Shown here in pieces: positions 37,675-47,294 of a DNA stretch of 64,000 bases. Under the pieces are notes generated by a model. It was given only the letters and a program-made list of their open reading frames with translations. It had not been told where the DNA came from and ran no database searches. A program made the translations under genes and the position numbers. Each line of letters starts with the position of its first letter. Position 1 is the stretch's first letter. This DNA is from Antarctobacter heliothermus (GTDB lineage Bacteria; Pseudomonadota; Alphaproteobacteria; Rhodobacterales; Rhodobacteraceae): NCBI RefSeq assembly GCF_002237555.1, contig NZ_CP022540.1, positions 620,001 to 684,000 of the forward strand, given 5' to 3'.

Positions 37675-38460
37675 TCAGCCAAGTTCGCCGGGTTTGTACC
37701 AATCGCCCATCTTCACCGTGGACGCGTCGCCAACCATCTCTGCAAAGGCGGCCGGGTCCTGCGTGCCTCCGTCGCCCCCGCGATAGTGGTAAGGATAGAC
37801 ATAGGTCGGCTTGAACTCCCGCACTGCGTCGGCGGCGGCTTCGGCGGTCATGGTGAACGGCAGGTTCATGCAGACAAAGGCAACGTCGATGTCTTCCAGC
37901 GCGCGCATCTCCGGCAAGTCCTCGGTATCGCCCGAGATATAGACGCGGAAATCGTCCATCGACAGGACATACCCGTTGTCACGACCTTCGGGGTGATATT
38001 TTTCGCGGCCCTCGGTTGTGTTGTGTGCGGGGATGGCATCCACCTGCAGGCCGGTCAGGCTCGCGGTGTCACCGTTGGACAGGACGCTGGTGTTCACCTT
38101 CAGCTCATCCGACAGCATGTCGAACACCGCCGGGTTGGTGATCATCTGGGTGTTCTCTCCCTTGATCGCCGCCAGAACGTCGGCGTTGTAGTGGTCGCCG
38201 TGCTCATGCGTGATCAGGATCAGATCAGCGGCCGGGAAATCGGCATAATCCTCTGCCGCGCCGACTGGATCGACATACAGCGTGCCAACCGGCGTCTCCA
38301 TCACGATCGACGCATGATGGACCGGATGCACCAATACAGTTCCCTGCGAGGTCTTGAATTCATTGGGCAGATGCCCGCCAGCGCGGCCGGCGAACGGCAG
38401 GATCGTGATGCCGCCAGCGACAGCAGCGGTGGACAAAAAGGTACGTCGGTTGAGTGTCAT
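37675..38460 (-). CDS. Tat-exported MBL-fold metallo-hydrolase
   Basis: 261 residues. The N terminus MTLNRRTFLSTAAVAGG is a twin-arginine signal, so export in folded form is likely. The metallo-beta-lactamase HxHxDH motif is THEHGDHY (about 83), with GDTEDLPEM and a C-terminal YPYHYRGGD. It is closest in outline to UlaG-like hydrolases; the substrate is unknown. It lies upstream of the P450 on the same strand, separated by the hairpin described above. Confidence 0.85.
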   Translation of the reverse strand: MTLNRRTFLSTAAVAGGITILPFAGRAGGHLPNEFKTSQGTVLVHPVHHASIVMETPVGTLYVDPVGAAEDYADFPAADLILITHEHGDHYNADVLAAIKGENTQMITNPAVFDMLSDELKVNTSVLSNGDTASLTGLQVDAIPAHNTTEGREKYHPEGRDNGYVLSMDDFRVYISGDTEDLPEMRALEDIDVAFVCMNLPFTMTAEAAADAVREFKPTYVYPYHYRGGDGGTQDPAAFAEMVGDASTVKMGDWYKPGELG

Positions 38461-38794
38461 GGCATGTGCTCCGTGTTTACACCTCTATAACGTAGTCTTG
38501 GCGCGAGGTGTGGCAACCTGTCCGGAACACTCTTTGACCTTGACAGATCAATGCGCAACGCCCACTTAGACGTCATCGCCTTGCCCGTCGCGTGAACGGG
38601 CCGGTGGGACGTGGTCCCCGGCGAAACATTCCCAAAACGATCGGGTCCCCCTCACGCGCGGGCCTCACCCCTGACGGCTCTGGTGGCATTCGGCCCCTTG
38701 CGCGTCAGTGAGAGCCACGGCGTGTCTTAGTCCTTGTTGGACGAGACCCCATTCTGTGCCGCATTTGAAAGGCGGCGCGACAAAGGACATTGAT
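38461..38794. other. Divergent gap between metallo-hydrolase and DEAD-box helicase
   Basis: 334 nt without a convincing gene. It must hold promoters for both flanking genes; candidates such as TTGACA at 38538 (plus) lack a clear -10. If transcription starts there, the helicase mRNA has a leader of more than 200 nt, as seen for cold-induced RNA helicases. Confidence 0.4.
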
Positions 38795-40042
38795 TTGACA
38801 TTCGACGAACTGGGCCTCCCGGCCCGCCTGAGCGCCAACCTTGACGCTCTGGGCTTGAAAGAGCCGACCCCGATTCAACTGCGCGCTATCCCCGAGGCCC
38901 TGAATGGCCGCGACGTCATGGGCCTTGCCCAGACCGGCACTGGCAAGACCGCCGCTTTTGGCCTGCCGCTGGTGTCGCAGCTGATGCGCTTGCAGGGCAA
39001 ACCCGACGCCAAACAAGTCCGCGGTCTTGTGCTCGCACCGACGCGGGAACTGGCCAAACAGATCCACGACAACCTGCGCGACTACGCAGACGGCACCTCG
39101 GTGCGGGTCAACCTTGTGGTTGGCGGCGCGTCGCTAAATGCGCAGGCCCAGCGTCTGGCGCGTGGCACCGGCCTGCTGATTGCCACCCCCGGACGCCTGA
39201 TTGACCTTCTGGACCGCGGCGCGGTCAAGCTGGACCAGACACAGTTCCTTGTGCTGGACGAAGCGGACCAGATGCTGGACCTCGGCTTTATCCACGCCCT
39301 GCGCCGGATCGCGGCCCTGCTGCCGAAAGAGCGCCAAACCATGCTGTTCTCGGCTACGATGCCTAAGCAGATGGCCGAACTGTCGACCGCCTTTCTGACG
39401 AACCCCGTGCGGATCGAAACCGCACCTCCGGGCAAACCTGCCGACAAGATCGAGCAATCGGTGTTCTTCGTCGAACAGGCCGGCAAGGGTCGCCTGCTCA
39501 GCCAGCACCTCGGCGCGCACCGTGACGAGGCGGCGGTTGTGTTCTCGCGCACCAAACACGGCGCCGAACGCCTGATGAAGGCACTGGTCGCCGAAGGCTT
39601 TGCCGCGATCTCTGTCCATGGCAACAAGAGCCAAGGCCAGCGTGAGCGCGCCATGCGAGCATTCCGCAGCGGTGAGGCGATGATCCTTGTAGCCACGGAT
39701 GTGGCCGCCCGTGGTCTCGACATCCCCGATGTGCGCCACGTCTATAACTTTGACCTGCCCAACGTGGCGGAAAACTATGTCCACCGCATCGGTCGCACCG
39801 CGCGCGCCGGACGTGACGGTTCCGCTGTGGCCTATTGCGCGCCCGCCGAAATGGGCGAGTTCAAAGCCATCCAAAAAGTTCTGGGGCGCGATATTGAGGT
39901 TGCCGGCGGCACCCCTTGGGAGGGCGGCGCTGCCTCCAAACCCAAGGGCCGCGGCGGTCGCAGGCCGCAGGGCAACAGCGGCAAACCGGGTGGCGGTCAG
40001 CCGTCGCGCGGTCGCGCACCGCGTCGTCGTCGCGCGGCCTGA
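38795..40042 (+). CDS. DEAD-box RNA helicase (RhlE-like)
   Basis: 415 residues if started at the TTG at 38795, which follows AAAGGA by 7 nt and begins at the usual family start (TFDELGLPARL); the frame stays open upstream to 38708. Motifs in order: Q-motif PTPIQL, AQTGTGKT, PTRELA, DEAD variant LDEADQML, SAT, ARGLDIP and HRIGRTARAG. The C-terminal tail is Arg/Gly-rich. It unwinds RNA in ribosome assembly or decay, which suits its place inside the ribosomal cluster, though in opposite orientation. Confidence 0.93.
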   Translation: MTFDELGLPARLSANLDALGLKEPTPIQLRAIPEALNGRDVMGLAQTGTGKTAAFGLPLVSQLMRLQGKPDAKQVRGLVLAPTRELAKQIHDNLRDYADGTSVRVNLVVGGASLNAQAQRLARGTGLLIATPGRLIDLLDRGAVKLDQTQFLVLDEADQMLDLGFIHALRRIAALLPKERQTMLFSATMPKQMAELSTAFLTNPVRIETAPPGKPADKIEQSVFFVEQAGKGRLLSQHLGAHRDEAAVVFSRTKHGAERLMKALVAEGFAAISVHGNKSQGQRERAMRAFRSGEAMILVATDVAARGLDIPDVRHVYNFDLPNVAENYVHRIGRTARAGRDGSAVAYCAPAEMGEFKAIQKVLGRDIEVAGGTPWEGGAASKPKGRGGRRPQGNSGKPGGGQPSRGRAPRRRRAA

Positions 40043-40102
40043 CACACGGCGGGCGCGGTTCGCCGCGCCCAGCCAGCCCCTCCGGCACATTATCTCGCAT
40101 GA

Positions 40103-40134
40103 AAAAAGCCCCGCAGTTTCCTGCGGGGCTTTTT
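40103..40134. terminator. Bidirectional terminator between helicase and rpmD
   Basis: 14-bp perfect stem 40103-40116 / 40121-40134 (AAAAAGCCCCGCAG) with loop TTTC. It is flanked by A and T runs on both sides, so it can stop the helicase mRNA (plus) and the rpsE-rpmD mRNA (minus). Confidence 0.88.
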
Positions 40135-40164
40135 CTATGTCAGGTGCCGAAGTGGCGCGAACTA

Positions 40165-40353
40165 TCAGTCGCGCTCTTCGACGATCTCGACCAGATGCGG
40201 GATCTTGCGGATCATGCCACGAACAGAGGGCGTATCCTCCAGTTCACGGGTCCGGTGCATCTTGTTCAGGCCCAGGCCCACAAGCGTCTGACGCTGGATG
40301 GCGGGGCGGCGGATGGGCGAACCCACCTGTTTGACAACAATGGTCTTTGCCAT
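40165..40353 (-). CDS. rpmD: 50S ribosomal protein L30
   Basis: 62 residues: [32 protein letters not shown], then [14 protein letters not shown]; this is the full L30 domain. It follows rpsE by 3 nt and is here the last gene of its segment, ending at a strong terminator instead of continuing into rplO. Confidence 0.97.
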   Translation of the reverse strand: MAKTIVVKQVGSPIRRPAIQRQTLVGLGLNKMHRTRELEDTPSVRGMIRKIPHLVEIVEERD

Positions 40354-40356
40354 GGA

Positions 40357-40938
40357 TCAGGCCTCCTCAGTCTCAGCGGCAGGAGCCGGAGCTTCTTCGC
40401 GCTTGGGCAGAATGTCAGCGACTTTCTTGCCACGGCGCTGTGCCACATTGCGCGGCGACTGCTGGTTGCGCAGACCGTCGAGCGTGGCGTGGATCATTGC
40501 GTAGGGGTTTTGCGACCCGGTCGATTTGGCGACCACGTCCTGAACACCCAGCATCTCGAACACGGCGCGCATCGGACCACCGGCGATGATACCAGTACCT
40601 TGCGGAGCTGTGCGCATCGTCACGTTACCAGCGCCAGCGCGGCCCTTGATGTCGTGGTGCAGAGTGCGGCCTTCTTTGAGCGGCACGCGGATCATTTTGC
40701 GCTTGGCTTGCTCGGTCGCCTTGCGGATGGCCTCGGGGACCTCCTTGGCCTTACCTTTGCCAAAGCCGACGCGGCCCTTTTGGTCGCCAACGACGACAAG
40801 TGCGGCAAAGCCAAAGCGCTTACCACCTTTGACGGTCTTGGACACACGGTTGATCGCGACCAGACGATCCGCAAATTCGGGCGTCTGCTCTTCGCGGCGG
40901 CCGCGGCCACCGCCACGGTTGTTATCACGTTCTGCCAT
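40357..40938 (-). CDS. rpsE: 30S ribosomal protein S5
   Basis: 193 residues. An extended N terminus rich in Arg/Gly ([14 protein letters not shown]) precedes the S5 core: [48 protein letters not shown] and the C-terminal [36 protein letters not shown]5 shapes decoding fidelity at the mRNA entry side. A 180-nt gap with two REP-like palindromes separates it from rplR. Confidence 0.98.
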   Translation of the reverse strand: MAERDNNRGGGRGRREEQTPEFADRLVAINRVSKTVKGGKRFGFAALVVVGDQKGRVGFGKGKAKEVPEAIRKATEQAKRKMIRVPLKEGRTLHHDIKGRAGAGNVTMRTAPQGTGIIAGGPMRAVFEMLGVQDVVAKSTGSQNPYAMIHATLDGLRNQQSPRNVAQRRGKKVADILPKREEAPAPAAETEEA

Positions 40939-41041
40939 TAGGCATTCCTTTTCTCGTGGTGCCCAAGAGCACCGAATGGTTCAATCGCAGTGAGCGGGAT
41001 GCGGCCCCTCGATCATCGAGACGTTTCCGTCTGCAAAGCAC

Positions 41042-41113
41042 GGCGGGTTGAAAACCCGCCCTACACCTCGCCGCAAGCGACGAGAAAAACGGGAGGCCGG
41101 GCATCAGCCCGGC
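41042..41113. repeat. Two REP-like palindromes between rplR and rpsE
   Basis: GGCGGGTT / AACCCGCC at 41042-41060, followed by CTAC, and GCCGGGC / GCCCGGC at 41096-41113. These are the two core types (GGCGGG and GCCGGGC) found through the cluster. Confidence 0.7.
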
Positions 41114-41119
41114 CCGCCA

Positions 41120-41479
41120 TCAAATCTTCAGGCCTGCTTCGCGCGCGGCGTCGGCAACGGCCTTCACCTTGCCGTGGAAGAGGAACCCCCCACGATCGAA
41201 ATAGGCTTCTTCGATCCCGGCTGCCTTGGCGCGTTCGGCGATTGCCGTACCCACCTTGGCCGCTGCTTCGACGTTGTTCTTGCCGACAACGCCCAGCGAC
41301 GGCTCCAGCGTCGAGGCGGCGGCGAGGGTTGTGCCCTGCACGTCGTCGATCAGCTGGACCGAGATGTTCTTGTTCGACCGATGAACCGACAGGCGGACCC
41401 GTCCAGCGTTCACCTTGCGAAGTTTGTTCCGGACGCGCAGTCGGCGCTTCTGGAACAGTACACGTTTGCTGTTTGCCAT
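41120..41479 (-). CDS. rplR: 50S ribosomal protein L18
   Basis: 119 residues: [40 protein letters not shown] and C-terminal [29 protein letters not shown]18 binds 5S rRNA in the central protuberance. It starts 11 nt after rplF. Confidence 0.98.
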   Translation of the reverse strand: MANSKRVLFQKRRLRVRNKLRKVNAGRVRLSVHRSNKNISVQLIDDVQGTTLAAASTLEPSLGVVGKNNVEAAAKVGTAIAERAKAAGIEEAYFDRGGFLFHGKVKAVADAAREAGLKI

Positions 41480-41490
41480 GTTCCGCGTCC

Positions 41491-42024
41491 TTACTTCTTC
41501 TTGCCTTCTTTGCGGAAGATGAATTCGCCCTTATAGCGAATACCCTTCCCCTTATACGGCTCCGGCCGGCGCCAGTCGCGAATGTTCGCGGCGACCTGGC
41601 CAACCTGCTGCCCGTCGTGACCTTCGACGATGATCTCGGTCGGTTTGGGGCAGGTAACGGTGATGCCGTCAGGGATCTCGAAGTCCACGTCGTGCGACAG
41701 GCCCAGGTTCAGTTTCAGGGTCTTACCCTGCAGCTGTGCCCGGTAACCCACACCGTGAATTTCCAGTTCCTTCTTGAAGGTGGTCTGAACGCCGTGCACG
41801 AGGTTCGCCACGACAGTCCGCGACATCCCCCACTGCTGACGCGCGCGCTTGGACTTGCCGCGAGGCTCGACCTTGATTGCGCTGTCGTCGACGATGAGCG
41901 TGACGTCATCGGTGGCCGTAAAGCTCTGGGTGCCTTTCGGCCCCTTCACTTCGATGGTCTGGCCCGAGACGCTGGCCGAAACGCCCGAGGGCAGGTCAAC
42001 CGGCTTTTTGCCAATACGAGACAT
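41491..42024 (-). CDS. rplF: 50S ribosomal protein L6
   Basis: 177 residues: [30 protein letters not shown], and the C-terminal signature [17 protein letters not shown]6 binds 23S rRNA near the factor-binding site. It is 12 nt after rpsH in the spc segment. Confidence 0.98.
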   Translation of the reverse strand: MSRIGKKPVDLPSGVSASVSGQTIEVKGPKGTQSFTATDDVTLIVDDSAIKVEPRGKSKRARQQWGMSRTVVANLVHGVQTTFKKELEIHGVGYRAQLQGKTLKLNLGLSHDVDFEIPDGITVTCPKPTEIIVEGHDGQQVGQVAANIRDWRRPEPYKGKGIRYKGEFIFRKEGKKK

Positions 42025-42036
42025 GTGTAGGCCTCC

Positions 42037-42429
42037 TTAGAATACGGTGCAAAGCACTTCGCCGCCAACATTGGCTGCGCGTGCATTCGCGTCCGACATC
42101 ACACCCTTGGAGGTGGAGACAATCGACACACCCAGACCCTGACGGACCTGCGGGATGTCATCGACACTCATGTACACGCGACGACCGGGCTTGGAGACCC
42201 GTTTGACTTCGCGAATGACAGGGGTGCCATCGAAATATTTGAGGCTGATTTCCAGCGTCGGGTGACCGTTCACGTCGGTGCCGGACTCGTAGCCACGGAT
42301 GTAACCTTCATCCGCAAGAACATCGAGAACCCAGGCACGCAGTTTGGACGCGGGGGTCGAGACGGTGGACTTGCCGCGCATCTGCGAGTTGCGGATACGG
42401 GTGAGCATATCGCCGATAGGATCGTTCAT
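42037..42429 (-). CDS. rpsH: 30S ribosomal protein S8
   Basis: 130 residues: [43 protein letters not shown], and C-terminal [23 protein letters not shown]8 is a primary binder of the 16S central domain and in enterobacteria also represses the spc operon; no such site was checked here. Confidence 0.98.
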   Translation of the reverse strand: MNDPIGDMLTRIRNSQMRGKSTVSTPASKLRAWVLDVLADEGYIRGYESGTDVNGHPTLEISLKYFDGTPVIREVKRVSKPGRRVYMSVDDIPQVRQGLGVSIVSTSKGVMSDANARAANVGGEVLCTVF

Positions 42430-42443
42430 CTATATACCCTCCC

Positions 42444-42749
42444 TTACCAGCTCGATTTCACGACGCCGGGCAGCTTGCCGTTCGAACCGAGTTCGCGCAG
42501 GGCGATACGGCTGATACGAAGCTTGCGGTAGTAGGCGTGCGGACGACCCGTCAGCTGGCAGCGGTTGTGCAGCCGTGTGGGCGAGGAATTGCGCGGCAGT
42601 TTGGCCAGCTTGAGCCGGGCCTTGAAACGCTCTTCCATCGACTTGGATTCGTCGGTTGCGATTTCTTTCAGTTCAGCGCGCTTGGCGGCATACCGGGCCA
42701 CCAGGCGCTCGCGCTTTTTCTCGCGCTCGATCATGGATTTTTTCGCCAT
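42444..42749 (-). CDS. rpsN: 30S ribosomal protein S14, zinc-free type
   Basis: 101 residues: [28 protein letters not shown] and C-terminal [39 protein letters not shown]. The long form lacks the CxxC zinc ribbon. It sits 14 nt upstream of rpsH. Confidence 0.98.
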   Translation of the reverse strand: MAKKSMIEREKKRERLVARYAAKRAELKEIATDESKSMEERFKARLKLAKLPRNSSPTRLHNRCQLTGRPHAYYRKLRISRIALRELGSNGKLPGVVKSSW

Positions 42750-42761
42750 GTCTTGCTCCTC

Positions 42762-43343
42762 TTACGCCTTGGTGAACGGCATGTTGAAATGGGTCAGCAA
42801 GGCTTTCGCCTGTGCATCGGCACTGTGCTCGCCATAGGGAATGGCGTTGGTCGTGATGACCACATCCATGCCCCAGACTTCGTCGACTTTATCAAAGTCG
42901 ATTTCCGGGAATACGATGTGTTCTTTCAGACCGGTGGCAAAGTTGCCGCGTCCGTCAAACGACGCTTTCACACCGCGAAAGTCACGGATGCGCGGCATCG
43001 CGATGGTCACCAGACGGTCCAGAAATTCGTACATGCGCACGTCACGAAGGGTCACCTTCGCGCCGATGATCATGCCTTCACGCAGGCGAAACGCCGCGTT
43101 GGACTGTTTGGCGACTGTGCCGACGGCCTGCTGGCCAGCGATCTTCGACAGTTCCTCGACGGCGTTCTTAGCCTTCTTGGAATCGCGAACGGCCTCTGTG
43201 CCGCAGCCGATGTTCAGAACGATTTTCTGCAACGACGGGATCTGCATGTCGTTGGTGTAACCGAACTCTTCTTTCATCGCCGCCTTGATGGTGTCCTTGT
43301 ACTGGACCTTCAGGCGCGGGGCGTAGTTATCCATATCAAGCAT
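42762..43343 (-). CDS. rplE: 50S ribosomal protein L5
   Basis: 193 residues starting [19 protein letters not shown], matching the usual alphaproteobacterial L5 start; it overlaps the end of rplX by 8 nt. [14 protein letters not shown] and GANATLR-region equivalents ([38 protein letters not shown]) confirm the family. L5 binds 5S rRNA and the P-site tRNA. Confidence 0.97.
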   Translation of the reverse strand: MLDMDNYAPRLKVQYKDTIKAAMKEEFGYTNDMQIPSLQKIVLNIGCGTEAVRDSKKAKNAVEELSKIAGQQAVGTVAKQSNAAFRLREGMIIGAKVTLRDVRMYEFLDRLVTIAMPRIRDFRGVKASFDGRGNFATGLKEHIVFPEIDFDKVDEVWGMDVVITTNAIPYGEHSADAQAKALLTHFNMPFTKA

Positions 43344-43647
43344 CGATCACATCCCCCGTGGTCTTGGCAAAGCGGACCTTCTTGTCACCTTCCATACGAA
43401 AGCCGACGCGGGTCGCCTTGCCGTTGGCGTCGACGAACGCAAGGTTGCTCAGGTCCAGCGGCAGGGCCTTGGGCACGCGGCCGCCTTGGCTGTTCTGGGT
43501 CTGGCGGGTATGGCGGATGGCGGTGTTGACGCCATCAACCACGGCCTTGCCGGCTTTGGGGTCGACAGAGACGATCTCGCCGGTCTTGCCCTTGTCCTTG
43601 CCAGTCAGCACGATGACAGTGTCACCCTTTTTGAGCTTAGCAGCCAT
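43336..43647 (-). CDS. rplX: 50S ribosomal protein L24
   Basis: 103 residues: [40 protein letters not shown], a KOW domain, then [13 protein letters not shown]24 initiates 50S assembly. It ends within the rplE start and begins 1 nt after rplN. Confidence 0.98.
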   Translation of the reverse strand: MAAKLKKGDTVIVLTGKDKGKTGEIVSVDPKAGKAVVDGVNTAIRHTRQTQNSQGGRVPKALPLDLSNLAFVDANGKATRVGFRMEGDKKVRFAKTTGDVIDA

Positions 43648-43648
43648 C

Positions 43649-44017
43649 TTACAGCACCTCCGGGGCGAGCGAGATGATCTTCATAAAGTTCTTGGCGCGC
43701 AGTTCACGCACAACCGGCCCGAAGATACGGGTGCCGACCGGCTCGCCATTGTTGCCGAGGATCACGGCGGCGTTGCGGTCGAAACGGATGGTTGTGCCGT
43801 CTTCACGGCGAACTTCCTTGGCGGTGCGCACGACGACGGCCTTGCGGACGTCACCCTTTTTCACGCGACCACGCGGAATGGCCTCTTTCACCGACACCAC
43901 GATGATGTCGCCGACAGAGGCATAGCGGCGGTGTGAACCGCCCAGAACCTTGATGCACTGAACTTTCCGAGCCCCGGAATTGTCAGCAACATCCAGATTG
44001 GTCTGCATCTGGATCAT
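43649..44017 (-). CDS. rplN: 50S ribosomal protein L14
   Basis: 122 residues: [62 protein letters not shown]14 sits at the subunit interface. It opens the spc-type segment, 95 nt after rpsQ, with a GC hairpin in the gap. Confidence 0.98.
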   Translation of the reverse strand: MIQMQTNLDVADNSGARKVQCIKVLGGSHRRYASVGDIIVVSVKEAIPRGRVKKGDVRKAVVVRTAKEVRREDGTTIRFDRNAAVILGNNGEPVGTRIFGPVVRELRAKNFMKIISLAPEVL

Positions 44018-44081
44018 AAGTTATCTCCCGACGTCCCGAACCGCTCTGCAGAGAACATTGGCCCGGGGGTTTCGAATGTCA

Positions 44082-44105
44082 CCGGGGCCGCGTGAACGGC
44101 CCCGG
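44082..44105. repeat. GC-rich hairpin between rpsQ and rplN
   Basis: CCGGGGCCG / CGGCCCCGG arms (9 bp) with a 6-nt loop and no T run, so it is more likely a processing or stability element than a terminator. Confidence 0.6.
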
Positions 44106-44112
44106 GTCGCCC

Positions 44113-44421
44113 CTAGTGGGCTGCTTCGGCTTCTGCCTTCAGATTGGCGGCGGCGACTTCGGCGCGCTGCTTCTCATGCTCGGCAATCATTTCTTCGGTC
44201 ATGATTTCCCAGCGCTTGGTCTTGGACTTGGGTGCGCATTCGCGGATCATGACACTATCGCCAACGTTGAACTGCTCGTGCTCGTCGTGGGCGCGGTACT
44301 TTTTGGACTTCTTGATCGTCTTTTGCAGAACCGGGTGCTTAAAGCGACGCACGATCTGGACGGTCACAGTCTGCTTGTTGGCGGTCGACGTGACGGTGCC
44401 GGTAAGGATACGCTTGGGCAT
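44113..44421 (-). CDS. rpsQ: 30S ribosomal protein S17 with C-terminal extension
   Basis: 102 residues against about 80 for most S17. The core is typical ([47 protein letters not shown]... [20 protein letters not shown]). An added tail rich in Ala and Glu ([22 protein letters not shown]) follows. S17 binds 16S rRNA helices 7 and 11. It follows rpmC by 3 nt. Confidence 0.97.
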   Translation of the reverse strand: MPKRILTGTVTSTANKQTVTVQIVRRFKHPVLQKTIKKSKKYRAHDEHEQFNVGDSVMIRECAPKSKTKRWEIMTEEMIAEHEKQRAEVAAANLKAEAEAAH

Positions 44422-44424
44422 CTG

Positions 44425-44637
44425 TTAAGCCTCCGCTGTCGACGCCGCAGCAGCGGCTTTTTCGTTGAGAATGGTCATGATCCGGGCAACGTCGCGCCGA
44501 ACCTGACGAATACGCGAAGTGTTTTCCATTTGGCCGGTGGCCGACTGGAAACGGAGGTTGAAGGCCTCCTTCTTCAATTGGACAAGCGTGTCCCGGAGTT
44601 CGTCCGGGGTCTTGTCACGGAGTTCGTGGGCGTTCAT
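44425..44637 (-). CDS. rpmC: 50S ribosomal protein L29
   Basis: 70 residues: [57 protein letters not shown], a complete L29 helical pair near the exit tunnel. Normally directly after rplP, it here follows a 4-kb island and must rely on a promoter in the adjacent gap. Confidence 0.98.
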   Translation of the reverse strand: MNAHELRDKTPDELRDTLVQLKKEAFNLRFQSATGQMENTSRIRQVRRDVARIMTILNEKAAAAASTAEA

Positions 44638-44939
44638 GCGCCTCTCCTTTTCTACAACATCACCGGAGAGCCCCTGCCTGCCTTGGCCGCAAGGTCACCC
44701 TGTATCCGGTGGAGTCCGTGGATGAGCGGTTGCCTTAGTCTCGAATCTGCACAGGTGCAAGCCTTTTCTCCATACACCGCCCTGTCCCGCCGAATTGCAG
44801 CGTTTCCATCGCGCAAATCGCCTGTCACAAGGTATCTGCGCGCTGGTCGCCACCCGATCCACGCCAAACGATTCTGTACGGTTGATGTGGTCATTGGCGG
44901 CCCAATATACTGTTCGCGTGCTTCAACAGGGAACCGACC
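44638..44939. promoter_or_regulatory. Gap between rpmC and the hybrid kinase; candidate rpmC promoter
   Basis: 302 nt with no gene seen. On the minus strand TTGCAC (44760-44755) lies 17 nt from TAAGGC (44737-44732), a mediocre promoter pair about 100 nt ahead of rpmC. AGGAG precedes the rpmC start. The kinase promoter on the plus strand is not obvious. Confidence 0.35.
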
Positions 44940-46535
44940 ATGGCCAATCAGCTACCGTCTGAGGACGATGCGCTCTACAGTCGGATCGGCGCTGGCACGC
45001 ACTCCCATGAACTCATGCTGGAACAGGCGGCCCGCATCGCGCAGCTGGGCTATTTCGTCTTCAATGTCGAGCAGTCCATTGTCGAGGTCTGCTCCGTTCG
45101 GCACGCCGCCATATTCGGTCAGACGCCGGATGAATTCATCGACTCCGTCTCGGGTCTGAAGGGGCCGATGGAGATGATTCACCCAGAGGACCGCAACCTC
45201 CTGCGCGAGGCCTATCAGCGGTTGATCAAGGGCGAAACCATCGAGATGGAGTACCGCTTTTACCGGATCGACCGGAGCATGGGCTACATCCGTGAAACCG
45301 TCGCCCCCGACTACGACTCTTCAGGTAAGGTTGTGCGCGGACTGGGCAGCAGCCTGGACGTCTCTGACACCCGTCGCGCCGAAGAACGCAAGGCCCAGGC
45401 CAACCGACTGGCGGCACTGGGGGAACTGACCGCCGGTGTCGCTCATGACGTCAACAACATCCTTGCCGTGGTCATGGGCAATGCCGAACTGCTGCAGGAC
45501 GTGCAGCATGACACCGGACCCAATCAGTTGTTGTCCGAAATCATCTCGGCGGCACGACGCGGCGGCACGCTCACCCAAAGCCTGCTGAACTTTGCGCAAC
45601 GGGCCACAATTCGCCCCGTCCTGCTTGGCCTTGCCAAGGAGACGGCGCAGGCGGTGGCGATGTTCGAACGCACCTCGCTTAAAAAGCCCGTCATCCAGAT
45701 GGAGGCCAGCACCGACGCCTTGCCGATATACGCCGACCGGGACAACCTCCAGTCGGTGATCCTCAACATCCTGATCAATGCGCGCGACGCCATTCGCGAC
45801 GGCGGGTCCATTCGCGTCACCTGCGACACACAAAGGCTTGGCGATCATGCCGACACCGGGCTGCCCGCGCCGGGAACCTATGCCTGTCTCACGATTGAGG
45901 ATGACGGGGCAGGCATCTCGCCGCAGAACCTTGCCCGTGTCACCGAACCCTTTTTCACCACCAAATCGCGCTCTAACGGGTCGGGGCTTGGCCTGTCCAT
46001 GGCCGCCGGGTTCATGCGCCAACTGGGCGGAGAGATCGTCATCACATCCCAGCCCGGCTCGGGAACCTGTGTGCGGCTGTTCTTTCCGCTTCACCAAAAC
46101 GCCCCGGCGCAGGGGACCGCGGCGACGCAGGACAAACCGGCCACCTTTGACAAGCAGCATGTCCTGTTGCTGGAGGATGAGGACGGCATCCGTACAGTCC
46201 TGCAACACAATCTGACGCGGTGGGGCTTTACCGTGACCGCCACCAGCACCGGGCAAGAGGCGGTGGCGGCGGTCAAGTCGCACCGTTTCGACATCGCGCT
46301 TTTGGACAACTACTTTCCTGGTGACCTGAACGGCGTCGATATTGCCGCCTTGGTCAAGGCCCGAAATCCCGCGACGCCGGTGATCTTGCTGACCGGCATG
46401 GCGCACCTCGACAGCGACACAGACCGGGCGGTCATCGACCTCGTGCTGGCCAAACCGGTCTTAGCCCAGGAACTGCGGGCGCGGATCGCAGGATTGCTGG
46501 AAACGGCGCATCCGCCACGATCAGATCCCACCTGA
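44940..46535 (+). CDS. Hybrid sensor histidine kinase, PAS-HisKA-HATPase-receiver
   Basis: 531 residues, soluble (no membrane segments). A PAS sensor domain (about 30-145) is followed by an HisKA helix with phospho-acceptor His169 in AGVAHDVNN, N-box Asn280 in ILINARDAI, G-boxes EDDGAGIS and GSGLGLSMAAG, then a C-terminal receiver with acid pair LEDEDG, phospho-Asp456 in LLDNYFP and Lys505 in LAKP. It resembles orphan PAS kinases that pass phosphate to a separate regulator; none is encoded nearby. It lies opposite in direction to the ribosomal genes. Confidence 0.92.
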   Translation: MANQLPSEDDALYSRIGAGTHSHELMLEQAARIAQLGYFVFNVEQSIVEVCSVRHAAIFGQTPDEFIDSVSGLKGPMEMIHPEDRNLLREAYQRLIKGETIEMEYRFYRIDRSMGYIRETVAPDYDSSGKVVRGLGSSLDVSDTRRAEERKAQANRLAALGELTAGVAHDVNNILAVVMGNAELLQDVQHDTGPNQLLSEIISAARRGGTLTQSLLNFAQRATIRPVLLGLAKETAQAVAMFERTSLKKPVIQMEASTDALPIYADRDNLQSVILNILINARDAIRDGGSIRVTCDTQRLGDHADTGLPAPGTYACLTIEDDGAGISPQNLARVTEPFFTTKSRSNGSGLGLSMAAGFMRQLGGEIVITSQPGSGTCVRLFFPLHQNAPAQGTAATQDKPATFDKQHVLLLEDEDGIRTVLQHNLTRWGFTVTATSTGQEAVAAVKSHRFDIALLDNYFPGDLNGVDIAALVKARNPATPVILLTGMAHLDSDTDRAVIDLVLAKPVLAQELRARIAGLLETAHPPRSDPT

Positions 46536-46585
46536 TCCGGTGGTCCCGCCGGGCAACCGCCCCGCCATTTGCGGCGGGACGCGGG

Positions 46586-47203
46586 TCATTCCCACTTGTA
46601 GTTAAAGCTCACAGAGATGCGGTTTTCTTCTGCCATGTTCATCGGCACCTCATGGCGCAGCCAGCTTTCCCACAGCAGCACATCACCCACCTCGGGCGCG
46701 ATGTAGACAAAGGGGCGCAACTCTTCGTGGCAATCCTTGCGCCGGGTCGGGGCCGCCATCATCATGGCCAGCCGCGGGTCTTCCAGCTTTAGCGCCGACG
46801 CGCCTTCGGGCATCGCGACATAGGTCGTCCCCGAGATCACGGAATGCGGGTGGATGTGGCTCGAATGTGTGCCGCCTTCGGGCAGGATATTGATCCAGAT
46901 ATCTTCCAGCACCAACGCCTTGTCGCCCAGATCGAACTCCAGATCCTTGGCAAAGGCCGCAACGTGTTTGTCGAGCACCTTGACCAATTCCGCAAAGACC
47001 GGGAACCGCCAAGGCAGATCCGTCAAGGAGGCGTAAGAGGTATAGCCGGGATAGCCCTGCTCCTCACACCAGTCCTGCCCCGCCTCGTCGTCCTCGGCGA
47101 TGGAATAGCACGACGCGTCCAATTCATCGGTGTCGACGGTGCCAAGCTCTGACAGCTTGGCGTGATACAGGCGGGTTGCGAATAGCGAGCGGATCTGGGT
47201 CAT
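46586..47203 (-). CDS. Putative 2-oxoglutarate/Fe(II) oxygenase (TIGR02466-like)
   Basis: 205 residues. The histidine-rich IINILPEGGTHSSHIHPHSVISGTTYV region, the later DPR, and VGDVLLWESWLRHEVPMN...ISVSFNYKWE match the double-stranded beta-helix of a phage/marine-bacterial 2OG-Fe(II) oxygenase family. The iron ligands are His in the HIHPH run and His of LRHEV. It would hydroxylate an unknown substrate. It converges with the kinase gene. Confidence 0.75.
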   Translation of the reverse strand: MTQIRSLFATRLYHAKLSELGTVDTDELDASCYSIAEDDEAGQDWCEEQGYPGYTSYASLTDLPWRFPVFAELVKVLDKHVAAFAKDLEFDLGDKALVLEDIWINILPEGGTHSSHIHPHSVISGTTYVAMPEGASALKLEDPRLAMMMAAPTRRKDCHEELRPFVYIAPEVGDVLLWESWLRHEVPMNMAEENRISVSFNYKWE

Positions 47204-47294
47204 GGCCGCGCTTTAGCCCAAAGGCCGGGGCGGGGGAAATGGAATCTCAACCTCTGGGTGGCAGTGTCGCGGCCATTCCAGAGGGAGGAACAGA

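Noticed and set aside
35817..40164. Mobile-element borders of the rpmD-rplO island
   Set aside because: No terminal inverted repeats, target duplications, integrase or transposase remnants could be seen.
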